This document shows positions 1 to 8,004 of a stretch of DNA of 64,000 nt, piece after piece. The translations under genes and the position numbers were made by a program. The stretch spans positions 124,001-188,000 of the forward strand of contig NZ_QAOX01000008.1 in assembly GCF_003050935.1 (NCBI RefSeq). The letters run 5' to 3'. The notes below the pieces were generated by a model. It did no database searches. It worked only from the letters and a program-made list of their open reading frames with translations, and had not been told where the DNA came from. Within the stretch, counting starts at the first letter, position 1. Each line of letters begins with the position of its first letter. Source of the stretch: Luteibacter sp. OK325 (GTDB taxonomy: Bacteria > Pseudomonadota > Gammaproteobacteria > Xanthomonadales > Rhodanobacteraceae).

Positions 1-712
1 AGTACATGCCGGCGGTCGGCCAGGTGAAAGAGAACTTGCCGTCCTTGTCGGTGGTGGTGTCCATCTCGTCCTGGGCGTTGCGATAACGCGTGGCGCCGTT
101 GATGGCGGCGACCTTGAGGTTGGCTGCGGGCTTGCCGTCGAGCAGCAGCTGGAAGGTGGCCTTCTCACCGGCCATGAGGTCGTTCGGCTTCGTCACCGGG
201 ACGAGTTCGAGGCCCTTGTTGGTCGGCTTCAGCGCACCGTCGCTTGGCGTACCCTGGGTGACGAAGGTTTCCACGCGCGAGGACATCTCGCTGACCTGCA
301 CGTTCTTTGCGTTGGCCGGGATGGCGGCTTTTAGTTCATCCGCCTTGCCACGCCAGCGCTTCTTCTGGCCATCCACTTCGTAATTCGCGAACAGGCCCTG
401 GTTGACGAGCGCCAGACGGTAGGTGCCCTTCTGCGGCACGGCCAGGTCGAACGTGCTGCGGTACTTGCCGGTGGCCGCGTTCTCCGGCTTCACGGTGGTG
501 CCGTCGGGGGCGGTGATCACCAGTTGGTCGAGCTGCGCCGGGAAGTGATCGGGGTAGTAGAGATCGTTGGACACGGCGGCATCCACGGTCACCCAGGCGT
601 CGTCGCCGGAGATCACGGTGGCCGAGGGCACCATCCACATCTTGTGTGCCTGCGCGGCAACGGGCAGGACCAGGGCAGCGCACAGGGCGGCGCGAACGAA
701 TGCATGCTTCAT
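1..712 (-). CDS. DUF4198 family exported protein, C-terminus cut by window edge
   Basis: The visible part is 237 codons read leftward from an ATG at 712. It starts with a hydrophobic signal sequence ending near AQA, followed by an HKMWM motif and a Gly-Asp-Asp-x-Trp-Val-Thr stretch typical of DUF4198 proteins, which are exported beta-sandwich proteins often found with metal-uptake genes. The protein is all beta-like and lacks catalytic motifs I can name. It lies 12 bp downstream of the DUF2271 gene and is probably in the same operon behind the Fur-like box at 1926-1945. A role in iron or other metal handling at the cell envelope is inferred from that context. The stop codon lies left of position 1. 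Confidence 0.85.
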   Translation of the reverse strand, partial: MKHAFVRAALCAALVLPVAAQAHKMWMVPSATVISGDDAWVTVDAAVSNDLYYPDHFPAQLDQLVITAPDGTTVKPENAATGKYRSTFDLAVPQKGTYRLALVNQGLFANYEVDGQKKRWRGKADELKAAIPANAKNVQVSEMSSRVETFVTQGTPSDGALKPTNKGLELVPVTKPNDLMAGEKATFQLLLDGKPAANLKVAAINGATRYRNAQDEMDTTTDKDGKFSFTWPTAGMY

Positions 713-724
713 GGGTGACTCCGG

Positions 725-1237
725 TTACGGATTGAGGTCGAGGTTGATCTGGCGGAGTTCGTCCGTGCCCTTGGCGGACAGGTGCGTGGGTGCCTTCACC
801 GGCCAGTCGAACGCGATGCGCTGCGCTTCGCGACCGCCGACTTCGCGCGCGGCCTCGACCACCAGCTCGTAGTGACCGGGCGCGAGCGTACCCAGCGGGG
901 GGTTGCCATCGGTGAGGCGCAGCTGGTGCTGGCCGGCGGGGCGCGTGGCACCTGAGACGCCGTCGATCGGCATGGACTGGTCACGGCCGCTGCGGCGCCA
1001 CCACTGGCGCATGTCTTTCAGCCACTTGGTGCCTTCGCCATCGGCCTTTTTCATGTCGTACCAGATCGCAAGATTGGCCGCGACGCTGTGGTCTTCGCGC
1101 TCCACCCACACGGCGACATACGGTCGGTGATACTCGGCCACCTTCAACGTGGGGATTTCCACGGTGAGGTTCAGATCGGCAGCTGCGGCAGGCGCAGTCG
1201 CGGCAACGCACAGGAGAAGCGGAATCAGACGACGCAT
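725..1237 (-). CDS. DUF2271 domain-containing exported protein
   Basis: This 170-residue protein starts at the ATG at 1237, where a signal peptide (MRRLIPLLLCVAATAPA then AAAD) begins. The open frame extends further upstream, but that part overlaps the PepSY gene and lacks a signal sequence, so the shorter start is chosen. The mature part shows the DUF2271 pattern: PYVAVWVE near the N-terminus, a WLKDMRQWW stretch and an IDGVSGATRP motif. The last resembles the flavin-attachment region of FMN-binding proteins, as is usual for this family beside PepSY and ApbE-type genes. It sits 11 bp after the PepSY gene and 12 bp before the DUF4198 gene. The biochemical role is unknown; an envelope redox or iron function is inferred. 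Confidence 0.85.
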   Translation of the reverse strand: MRRLIPLLLCVAATAPAAAADLNLTVEIPTLKVAEYHRPYVAVWVEREDHSVAANLAIWYDMKKADGEGTKWLKDMRQWWRRSGRDQSMPIDGVSGATRPAGQHQLRLTDGNPPLGTLAPGHYELVVEAAREVGGREAQRIAFDWPVKAPTHLSAKGTDELRQINLDLNP

Positions 1238-1248
1238 GGGCGGATCCG

Positions 1249-1872
1249 TCAGTGAATGAAAATGAGGGCGATGACCGCCGGAAGGACGAAACCGAGGGCC
1301 ACCATCGGCCAGGTCATACGACGTTGCCCCGCGTGCATCTGCAGCAGGAGCAGGCCGGTGAGTGCGAAGACGACACAGGCCAATGCGAACACGTCGATGA
1401 ACCAGCTCCACACCGGACCGGTGTTGCGGCCCTTGTGCAGGTCGTTCACGTAGGCGAGCCATCCGCGATCCGTGGTCTCGTACTGAACCTGGCCGGTCTC
1501 CCGGTCGATGCTGACCCAGCCATCGCCACCGGGCCGCGGCATCGACACGGCCACTTCGTCGTCGCTCCAGTCGCCCGCGCGTCCTTCGATGTGTGCTCCG
1601 GTGTGTGCGGCCACGAATGCGGCGATCGATATCGGCAGCGGCGCGGATTTCTCACGCGGCGCGACGAGGTGGCTGAGCAGTTCGGGTGGCAGGGTGGCTT
1701 GGCGTCGCTCGACGTGCGGCGACGCTTCGATGCGCGCAGCATGATTGAGCGTGAATCCCGTCACCGAGAACAGCAGGAGCACCACCAGCGAGATGGCCGA
1801 ACTGATCCAGTGCCAGCGGTGCAGGTGCTTTAGCCAGAACGCACGGCGTTGCCGGTCGACGGTGTCGCGCAT
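1249..1872 (-). CDS. PepSY-associated transmembrane helix protein
   Basis: The 207-residue protein has an N-terminal cytosolic segment with KHLHRWHW, a first membrane helix at about residues 24-44, a periplasmic PepSY-like region (WVSIDRETGQV), a YVNDLHKGRNTG motif and two C-terminal membrane helices. The histidine-containing helix ends match the PepSY_TM family, a minimal relative of PiuB-type membrane proteins found with siderophore systems. It is first in a three-gene leftward operon whose promoter at 1915-1943 overlaps a Fur-like palindrome. A role in reducing iron or moving electrons across the inner membrane is an inference from the family and its regulation. Confidence 0.87.
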   Translation of the reverse strand: MRDTVDRQRRAFWLKHLHRWHWISSAISLVVLLLFSVTGFTLNHAARIEASPHVERRQATLPPELLSHLVAPREKSAPLPISIAAFVAAHTGAHIEGRAGDWSDDEVAVSMPRPGGDGWVSIDRETGQVQYETTDRGWLAYVNDLHKGRNTGPVWSWFIDVFALACVVFALTGLLLLQMHAGQRRMTWPMVALGFVLPAVIALIFIH

Positions 1873-1914
1873 GCGGTTGAGGGCCCCTGCAGCCAGTGGT
1901 CGGAAAGCCTGGTG

Positions 1915-1943
1915 ATGTTAACAGCAATGCGAATCGTTCGCAA
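1915..1943 (-). promoter_or_regulatory. Candidate sigma-70 promoter of the PepSY operon
   Basis: Read leftward, TTGCGA (1943-1938) is separated by 17 bp from TAACAT (1920-1915), a fair -35/-10 pair about 45 bp before the PepSY start codon. The Fur-like box overlaps the -35 hexamer and the spacer, which is where a repressor would be expected. Confidence 0.5.
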
Positions 1944-1945
1944 TT
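1926..1945. promoter_or_regulatory. Fur-box-like palindrome
   Basis: The sequence AATGCGAATCGTTCGCAATT contains the perfect dyad GCGAA-TCG-TTCGC, extended to AATTGCGAA/TTCGCAATT on one side. It closely resembles the AATGnGAATnATTCnCATT form of gammaproteobacterial Fur operators. It lies between the PepSY operon and a two-component system and could affect both directions. Confidence 0.65.
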
Positions 1946-2023
1946 GAGGCAACGTGAACGGGGCCGAAAATCCTGCCACGACAACATGCGTGCGTCTCCT
2001 TCCGGAGCGTATCCTTCCCCACC

Positions 2024-2698
2024 ATGCGCATCCTCCTAGCCGAAGACGACGCCGCCATCGCCGCGGCCGTACGCTCCTCCCTCGAACAGGGTGGTCACGC
2101 CGTCGACCATGTTCCCGATGGCGCCAGTGCCGACAACGCCCTGCGCGATCACGATTACGACTTGCTGGTGCTCGACCTGGGCCTGCCCATGCTTGACGGC
2201 AGCGAAGTGCTGGCACGGGCGCGAAAGCGCGGCGCCAGTCTTCCGGTGCTGGTGGTCACCGCACGCGAGGGCCTGAAAGAGCGCGTGCGCGTGCTCGATC
2301 TCGGCGCTGACGATTACCTGGTGAAGCCTTTCGCGCTGGCCGAGTTCGATGCGCGCGTGCGCGCCCTGCTCCGCCGCCGCAGCAGCAACGGCACACCGGA
2401 ATTCCGCATCGGACGCCTGCGCCTGGACATCCCCGGTCACCGCGCCTGGATCGGCGAGGTACCGCTCGACCTGACCGCACGCGAGTTCGGCCTGATTGAA
2501 GCGCTCGCCATCCGCGCCGACAAAGTCACCAGTCGCGCCCAGCTGGTCGAAGCCCTGTGCAACTGGGACGAAGACCTCACCGACAACGGCCTGGATATCG
2601 CCCTGCACCGCCTCCGCCGCAAGCTGGGTGGCTCGGGCACGAGCGTGCGTACCATCCGCGGCCTGGGCTACCTGCTCGAAGAATCCACGGATGCCTGA
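2024..2698 (+). CDS. OmpR-family response regulator
   Basis: The 224-residue protein has an N-terminal receiver domain and a C-terminal winged helix. The acidic pair (EDD, residues 7-9), phospho-acceptor Asp51 in LVLDLGLP, the conserved Thr in VVTAREG and the Lys in VKPF are all present. The DNA-binding half contains the LTAREFGLIEAL and RLRRKLGG patterns of the OmpR/PhoB class and ends with the usual TIRGLGYLL. Its last codons overlap the start of the histidine kinase by 8 bp, so the pair is translationally coupled. The sequence is closest in style to TctD/QseB regulators. The Fur-like box lies about 80 bp upstream. Confidence 0.93.
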   Translation: MRILLAEDDAAIAAAVRSSLEQGGHAVDHVPDGASADNALRDHDYDLLVLDLGLPMLDGSEVLARARKRGASLPVLVVTAREGLKERVRVLDLGADDYLVKPFALAEFDARVRALLRRRSSNGTPEFRIGRLRLDIPGHRAWIGEVPLDLTAREFGLIEALAIRADKVTSRAQLVEALCNWDEDLTDNGLDIALHRLRRKLGGSGTSVRTIRGLGYLLEESTDA

Positions 2699-4118
2699 GC
2701 GTCGCCATGCGGGGCACCGTCCGTCCCAGCCCAGCCTGCGCCGCCGCCTGCTCACCTTCCTGCTGGTACCGGTCCTGGGCTTCCTCCTGCTTGACGCGGT
2801 GATCGGCTATTTCGTCGCCCTGGCCTATTCCAACCGGGTGCACGACTCGGATCTTTCCGACTCAGCGCTGACCCTGTCCGAGATGATCGGCAACGACGCG
2901 CTTCGCGGCGAACTCACCGCCCAGGCGCGCTTCCTCCTCGAATACGATCCCGACGGACGCAACTACTACACGGTGTTCAGCGATCGACACGGTCGGCTCA
3001 TCGGCAACGCCGAGCTGTCGGGGCCGGAAGGCAGCGTGCCTACCGACGGGCCGCCGCGGCTCTATGACACCGCCCTGGGTCGCAAGCCCTTGCGTGCGGC
3101 GGTCATGCGGGTGAGCAATCGCAACGAAGCGGGTGACGTGCTGACGATTACCGTGGCCGAGAGCCTGCGCGACCGGCACATGCGCGCGCGCGAGATTCTT
3201 TTCCTCACCCTGCCGATGCAAGCCCTGCTGATCATGGCCGTGTTGTGCCTGGTGTGGTTTGGCGTGAGCCATGGCCTGCGTGTGCTGGAGCCGTTGACGG
3301 CGCGCCTGAGCCGGCGCGGGCATGACCTGGGTCCGATCGGCGAGGAAGACGTCCCGATCGAGATCCTGCCGCTTACCCGCACCATCGACGATCTCTTTGC
3401 GCGCATGCGCAACATGCTCGGCCTGCAGGAGCGCTTCATCGCCGATGCCGCGCACCAGTTGCGCACACCGCTTGCCGGCATCCAGTTGCACGTCGAACGT
3501 TTCGAGGCCACCCTCGATGGAACCCAGCGGACCGAGGCCCTCGGCCACGTGCACCGCCTCGCCGCACGTGCGGCGCGCACATCGGCGCAATTGCTTGCGC
3601 TCACCCGCACCCAATCGCCCGACCTGCCCGACCAGGACGGCATGGCCGTCATCGACCTGTCCACCGTGGTGCCCGAAGCGGTGGCCATGCGCGTGCACCA
3701 GGCGCTATCGCTCGGCGTCGACCTCGGCTACGAAGGCATCGACGGCGCGTGCCTGATACGTGGGGACGCGCTCCAGGTCCAGGAGGTCATCGACAACCTG
3801 GTCGACAACGCCTACCACTACGCAGGCCGTGGCTGCACGGTCACCGTGTCGCTCTCCCGGGAGGTGGACGAGTTCGTGCTCGCCGTGGACGACGATGGCC
3901 CGGGTGTCGCCGATGCTTTCCTCACCCTGCTGGGCGAACGCTTCTTCCGCGTGCCCGGCGGCGACGAGGACGGCACGGGCCTGGGCCTGTCCATCGTGGA
4001 GAGCATCGCCGAGCGGCATGCCGCGCAAGTAGCGTTCCTGCATGCGGCCTCCGGCGGTCTCCGGGTGGAGGTTCGGTTCCCGGCGGTGACAGGAAAGCCA
4101 GCTGAAACCACGCACTGA
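2691..4118 (+). CDS. Sensor histidine kinase, TctE/QseC type
   Basis: The 475-residue kinase starts at ATG 2691 inside the end of the regulator gene; longer in-frame readings overlap that gene and are rejected. A membrane helix at about residues 22-45, a periplasmic sensor of about 120 residues and a second helix near 172-192 are followed by a short HAMP-like linker. The H-box FIADAAHQLRTPLAG has His255 as phosphorylation site. The ATPase part shows the N-box (DNLVDNAYHYAG), DDDGPGV and GTGLGLSIVESIA. The AAHQLRTPLAG form is characteristic of TctE-like kinases, which often sense carboxylates. The signal here is unknown; the neighbouring Fur-like site only hints at metal-linked expression. Confidence 0.92.
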   Translation: MPERRHAGHRPSQPSLRRRLLTFLLVPVLGFLLLDAVIGYFVALAYSNRVHDSDLSDSALTLSEMIGNDALRGELTAQARFLLEYDPDGRNYYTVFSDRHGRLIGNAELSGPEGSVPTDGPPRLYDTALGRKPLRAAVMRVSNRNEAGDVLTITVAESLRDRHMRAREILFLTLPMQALLIMAVLCLVWFGVSHGLRVLEPLTARLSRRGHDLGPIGEEDVPIEILPLTRTIDDLFARMRNMLGLQERFIADAAHQLRTPLAGIQLHVERFEATLDGTQRTEALGHVHRLAARAARTSAQLLALTRTQSPDLPDQDGMAVIDLSTVVPEAVAMRVHQALSLGVDLGYEGIDGACLIRGDALQVQEVIDNLVDNAYHYAGRGCTVTVSLSREVDEFVLAVDDDGPGVADAFLTLLGERFFRVPGGDEDGTGLGLSIVESIAERHAAQVAFLHAASGGLRVEVRFPAVTGKPAETTH

Positions 4119-4160
4119 GACCATGCTCTTCATGAGCAATCCAGGATACGAGGCTTCGGC

Positions 4161-4997
4161 GTGAGCAACCCGGCAGAATTCCAGTTCGAGGGCGGGCGCG
4201 ACGGTGTCCTGCTGATCCACGGACTGACTGGCACGCCTACCGAGATGCGTATCCTTGGCAAGGGCCTCAACCGCGCCGGGTTTACCGTCGTCGGCGTGCG
4301 CCTGGCTGGTCACTGCGGCACGGAAGAAGACCTCCTCGCCACCACGTGGGAAGACTGGTACGCCAGCGTCGAGGCTGCCGCGGAAGAGCTCCGTGGGCGC
4401 GTCGACCGCGTCTTCGTCGCCGGCCTCTCTATGGGTGCCCTTCTGGCGCTGCGCCTGGCCGCCGTTCGCCCCGACTGGGTCGACGGCGTGGGCGTGTTCG
4501 GCGCCACGTTCCGCTACGACGGCTGGTCGATTCCCTGGACGGGCAGATTCTCGTTCATGCTGCCGATGTTCAAGCGCCTCGGCATTGGCAAGAACCGCGT
4601 TTTCATCGAGCAGCCCCCCTACGGCATCCGTGACGAGCGCCTGCGTGCGCAGGTCAGCGCCGCGATGTTCTCCGGCGACAGCGAAGCTGCCGGCCTGCCA
4701 GGTAATCCCTGGGACGCGCTGGCCGAGATGGTCGAGCTTTCGCGCGATGTGCGTCGTCGCCTGCCCGATGTCGTCGCGCCGTGTTTCGTCGCGCACGCAG
4801 CGGACGACGACGTCGCCAGTGTGGCCAATGCGGACCTGGTCGCGCGCCGCGTGCGCGGGCCGATCGAGATGCTCCTGCTTGGCGACAGTTATCACATGAT
4901 CACGATCGACCGCGAGCGGCGCATGCTGATCGAACGCACGGCCGATTTCTTCAGCCGTGTCTCCCGCGACGCGCGACCTTCGCGCATGGCCGCCTGA
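4161..4997 (+). CDS. Alpha/beta hydrolase, carboxylesterase/monoacylglycerol-lipase type
   Basis: The 278-residue enzyme starts at GTG 4161, with ACGAGG about 8 bp upstream; no ATG start in frame fits better. LLIHGLTGTPTEM gives the oxyanion-hole HG motif. The nucleophile elbow is GLSMG, the acid is probably the Asp in the HAADDDVAS stretch, and the base is the His in DSYHMITID. This order and size match the Est30-like serine carboxylesterases (serine aminopeptidase S33 fold), which act on short acyl esters or monoacylglycerols. No signal peptide is visible, so it is probably cytosolic. It is followed after 4 bp by a transporter pair on the same strand, but a functional link is not evident. 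Confidence 0.88.
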   Translation: MSNPAEFQFEGGRDGVLLIHGLTGTPTEMRILGKGLNRAGFTVVGVRLAGHCGTEEDLLATTWEDWYASVEAAAEELRGRVDRVFVAGLSMGALLALRLAAVRPDWVDGVGVFGATFRYDGWSIPWTGRFSFMLPMFKRLGIGKNRVFIEQPPYGIRDERLRAQVSAAMFSGDSEAAGLPGNPWDALAEMVELSRDVRRRLPDVVAPCFVAHAADDDVASVANADLVARRVRGPIEMLLLGDSYHMITIDRERRMLIERTADFFSRVSRDARPSRMAA

Positions 4998-5001
4998 TCG
5001 G

Positions 5002-5361
5002 ATGCACGGCCTGGCCCTGGCGCTGTTGATCGCCTATGTCGTGCTCGATACCGCCGGGCAGCTGGTCTTCAAGGCAGTGGCCAGTGACGGTCGCGCCGGG
5101 GACGGGCTCGCACGTTGGCGCTACATGCTTGCACGTCCCTGGATATGGGTCGGCATCGGCTGCTACGTCGCCGTGTTCCTGGTCTGGATCGCCTTTCTCT
5201 CGCTGGTGCCGCTATCAGAGGGCGTCCTGCTTGGCGCGCTCAACATCGTCGCGATCATGGTCGCGGGGCGCATCCTCTTCCATGAGCGCCTCACCCCATT
5301 GCGCGTCACCGGCATCCTCCTGGTGGCTGCGGGCGTCGCCATCGTCGGCGCCGGCTCGTGA
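5002..5361 (+). CDS. Small four-helix transporter, EamA/SMR-like, subunit 1
   Basis: The 119-residue protein starts at ATG 5002, just after the esterase stop. It has four predicted membrane helices (about 3-22, 40-60, 68-92 and 98-117), so it is one half of an EamA (ten-helix DMT) transporter or a small-multidrug-resistance-like subunit. The sequence PLSEGVLLGALNIVAIMVAGRILFHE is the classic EamA half-repeat with a conserved Glu after the third helix. The next gene encodes a second, divergent four-helix protein overlapping it by 4 bp. The arrangement resembles heterodimer pairs such as MdtIJ or ArnEF, so the two probably assemble together. The substrate is unknown. Confidence 0.8.
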   Translation: MHGLALALLIAYVVLDTAGQLVFKAVASDGRAGDGLARWRYMLARPWIWVGIGCYVAVFLVWIAFLSLVPLSEGVLLGALNIVAIMVAGRILFHERLTPLRVTGILLVAAGVAIVGAGS

Positions 5362-5756
5362 AGCGCTTCTACCTTATCGGCTTCACGCTTCTGCTTGCGT
5401 TCGACACGGTCAACCTGCTCTGCTTCAAGGCGGCCGGCATGCATGCCCTGCCGCTGGAGATGAGCATGGCGTGGTTGCTCCGCGTGTTCTCGCATCCGTG
5501 GGTGTACGGCGCGATAGCCGGTTACATCGGGGCCTTCGTCACCTGGATGAGCCTGCTCAAACATGCACCGATCGGGCCGGCCTTCGCGGCGTCCCACCTG
5601 GAAGTCGTGACCGCGATGGCGCTGTCCTGGTGGGTGTTCGCTGAACCGGTAAGCATCACGCAGATCGTCGGCGCCGGCGTCATCGTCGCCGGCATCATCT
5701 GCCTGGCCTTCGCCGAAGGCAGTGAAGACACAGCCGGTCGTATAGTTCCCGGCTGA
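5358..5756 (+). CDS. Small four-helix transporter, EamA/SMR-like, subunit 2
   Basis: The 132-residue protein begins at a GTG that overlaps the stop of subunit 1 (GTGA), which implies coupled translation. It has four hydrophobic helices and the EamA half-repeat pattern PAFAASHLEVVTAMALSW followed by WVFAEPVSITQIVGAGVI. Compared with subunit 1 it has the same topology but little sequence identity, as expected for an antiparallel heterodimer. A short polar tail follows the last helix. A REP-like palindrome begins 22 bp after the stop. Transport of a small metabolite or lipid-linked compound is possible but cannot be specified. Confidence 0.8.
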   Translation: MKRFYLIGFTLLLAFDTVNLLCFKAAGMHALPLEMSMAWLLRVFSHPWVYGAIAGYIGAFVTWMSLLKHAPIGPAFAASHLEVVTAMALSWWVFAEPVSITQIVGAGVIVAGIICLAFAEGSEDTAGRIVPG

Positions 5757-5777
5757 CATTGACGCGCTTCGCGCGTA

Positions 5778-5843
5778 TCGCCGATGAATCGGCTCCTACA
5801 AGAGCACCTGTGCGAGCTCCTGTAGGAGCCGATTCATCGGCGA
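5778..5843. repeat. REP-like palindrome, perfect inverted pair
   Basis: Two 23-bp arms (5778-5800 and 5821-5843) containing GGAGCCGATTCATCGGCGA face each other as a perfect inverted repeat around a 20-bp loop. The element lies between the convergent transporter pair and tsaB. At least ten relatives occur in this window, all intergenic. Confidence 0.95.
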
Positions 5844-5855
5844 TGGGAGCTAGCC

Positions 5856-6545
5856 TCAAGCTCGCCCCTGCTCCACCAACGTCAACGCCACCTTGTCGCG
5901 CAAGTACACCGGCAAGGCCAACTCCGGCGCCACGGCTTCGCCATTGCGAAAAGCCCGCGCCGCCACTTCGGCAACGTGCCGGGCCTGCGGAAAACGCGCA
6001 CCGTCAGCCGAGCGGATCGGCGCGGTAATGCGTTCCCGGAGAATCGCCTCATACGTGGCCCACCCCGTGCCGACAACGTGCCATGCCGTAGCATCGGGCA
6101 ATACCAGCGCGGCCGCCGTATCGACGCGCTCGCGATCGATAAGCGTGACACTGCCATCGTCCTCGCGCCGCCATGCGGCGACATAGATCTCACCCATGCG
6201 CGCGTCGATCACGGAAAGTATGGCGGCATCGTCTTCGGGTGCTTCCAGCGCCAGCGCCTGCAACGACGACACCGTGACGACGGGCACGTCCAATGCCATC
6301 GCCATGCCCTGTGCCAGGGACACGCCCAGACGTACGCCCGTAAAGGCACCCGGGCCACGCCCCACGGCAATGCCGTGGAGCGAGGTGCGGCTCAGGCCGG
6401 CTTCGGCGAGCAGGTCGTCGGCCATGGGCAGGACGAGTTCGGCATGCCTGCGCGGCGCTATCTCGCTGCGCTCGATCACTTCGTCACCGTGGACGAGGGC
6501 GACCGAGCAGGCTTCCGTGGAGGTTTCGATGGCAAGGAAGTTCAT
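5856..6545 (-). CDS. tsaB: tRNA threonylcarbamoyladenosine biosynthesis protein TsaB
   Basis: TsaB partners with TsaD and TsaE to put the threonylcarbamoyl group on A37 of ANN-decoding tRNAs in the cytosol. The 229-residue sequence has the ASKHA-fold N-terminus LAIETSTEACSVAL, the signature GIAVGRGPGAFTGVRLG and the IDARMGEIYVA stretch, all diagnostic of TsaB/YeaZ. The C-terminal part ends in PVYLRDKVA, as in other proteobacterial TsaB proteins. TsaB lacks the TsaD metal-binding histidines, as expected. The start at 6545 overlaps the end of creD by 4 bp, so both are likely on one transcript read leftward. Confidence 0.95.
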   Translation of the reverse strand: MNFLAIETSTEACSVALVHGDEVIERSEIAPRRHAELVLPMADDLLAEAGLSRTSLHGIAVGRGPGAFTGVRLGVSLAQGMAMALDVPVVTVSSLQALALEAPEDDAAILSVIDARMGEIYVAAWRREDDGSVTLIDRERVDTAAALVLPDATAWHVVGTGWATYEAILRERITAPIRSADGARFPQARHVAEVAARAFRNGEAVAPELALPVYLRDKVALTLVEQGRA

Positions 6546-7879
6546 GGCGTTTCCGACGTGGCGTTGAGCGGTACGCCCTGGGCGTACCAGTCGATCCGGC
6601 GGGTCAGGTACATCAGCAGCGCGATGACTGCCACGAGCACGACCGAGCCGATCAGCAGCGCGTACTGTTCCGCGCCGATCAGGCCATACAGTATGGCGTA
6701 AACCAGGGTGAGGACGCCGCCAAGCGCCAGGCCGGCCGTCCGCGCGCGCAAGGCCGCCATCGCATACCCTCCCACAATCAGAACCACCGTGGCGGCGGCG
6801 ACGGCGTAGGCCGGGCCAAATCCGATCTGTTCGGAAAGGGCAAGCAGGAGCACGTAGAAGCTGGTCATCGCCGCGCCGACCAACAGGTATTGCACAGGAT
6901 GCAGGCGCAGGCCCTTCAAGACTTCGAACAGGAAGAACGCCACGAAGGTGAGCGCGATGAAGAGCAGGCCGTATTTGCCGGCTCGATCGTTCTGCTGGTA
7001 CACACCGCCGGGCTGGTACAGCTTAACGCCAAAGGCCGAGGCCTCCAGGCGATCGGATACGTCACGGTTCGTCGCATCCCAATGCTGGCCGTACGCGCGA
7101 TTGAGATCGAGGATTTTCCACGAGGCATCGAAGCCCGCCGACGTGACGCTGCGTCGTGTCGGCAACAGGGAGCCGGTGAAGCTGGGGTCGGGCCACGGCG
7201 AGCGCATCTGCACGCTGTTCGTACGCGCCAGGGGAAGCGCCGAAAAGGACTCCGTGCCGGCGACGCTGAGCTTGAGTTCGAATTCGACCGGCGCTTCGCG
7301 ATCCGGCTCGATGATGATCGGCGCCGACAGCACCGTGTACGGGCCCATGCGTGCGGTGGACGACGACAAGCGCACCGCATGGCCATCGACCATGACCGAG
7401 GTGATGCCCTGCAGGCCACGTGTATCGGCGATCAGCACGCGGACTTCCGATTTGCCGGTGAACCAGGTGGCACCCGCCTCGGCAGCGAACCGGCGCAGAT
7501 CGGCGGGAAGGAAATGGCCACGGATGGTGACTTCGCCGGTATAGGTCGGTACCACGTACATGCCGGACGAGCGCTTGTCGACAGTGAGGTCGGCGACCGT
7601 GTCGAGGGCATCGGCGAGGACGATTTCCGTACCGTCGACGAGCTTGGCGACGGCACCTGCGGCGTCGTGCGTCTCGCGCTGGGTTGGCACGGCAAGTACC
7701 AGGCCACCGATGACTTGTGGGCCACCCCAGCCATCCGCAACCCGGGTGACGGCCGTATCGCGCATGGCCTGTCGCTCGCGTACCAGGCCATCGGCCTGGG
7801 TCAGCGGAATCAGCATGAGCAGGGCAAGCAGCCCGATACCCAGCACCTTGGCGGTAATCGATTGCATCCAGCGAAACAT
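6542..7879 (-). CDS. creD: Inner membrane protein CreD
   Basis: The 445-residue CreD-family protein starts at ATG 7879 behind GGGAGAGG; upstream in-frame sequence without a ribosome site was not included. One N-terminal membrane helix (about 9-28) is followed by a periplasmic domain of roughly 260 residues (RERQAMRDTAVTRVADGWGG is the usual entry) and five to six C-terminal membrane helices starting near FIALTFVAFFLFEVLKG. The HPVQYLLVG motif is diagnostic. In enteric bacteria creD is controlled by CreBC and affects envelope integrity and beta-lactam or colicin sensitivity. No creBC genes are next to it here; the downstream partner is tsaB, overlapping by 4 bp. Confidence 0.93.
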   Translation of the reverse strand: MFRWMQSITAKVLGIGLLALLMLIPLTQADGLVRERQAMRDTAVTRVADGWGGPQVIGGLVLAVPTQRETHDAAGAVAKLVDGTEIVLADALDTVADLTVDKRSSGMYVVPTYTGEVTIRGHFLPADLRRFAAEAGATWFTGKSEVRVLIADTRGLQGITSVMVDGHAVRLSSSTARMGPYTVLSAPIIIEPDREAPVEFELKLSVAGTESFSALPLARTNSVQMRSPWPDPSFTGSLLPTRRSVTSAGFDASWKILDLNRAYGQHWDATNRDVSDRLEASAFGVKLYQPGGVYQQNDRAGKYGLLFIALTFVAFFLFEVLKGLRLHPVQYLLVGAAMTSFYVLLLALSEQIGFGPAYAVAAATVVLIVGGYAMAALRARTAGLALGGVLTLVYAILYGLIGAEQYALLIGSVVLVAVIALLMYLTRRIDWYAQGVPLNATSETP

Positions 7880-8004
7880 CGGCCTCTCCCTTCCTGATAG
7901 ATGGGAACGATGCTGGGCCGGTCGTGGGTGCGCTATCGGCGCCGGCCATGGCAAAGCGCGGGCGAGGAGGGGCGAAACGGAGTCGACCCGGCCCGAGGGG
8001 GAAA

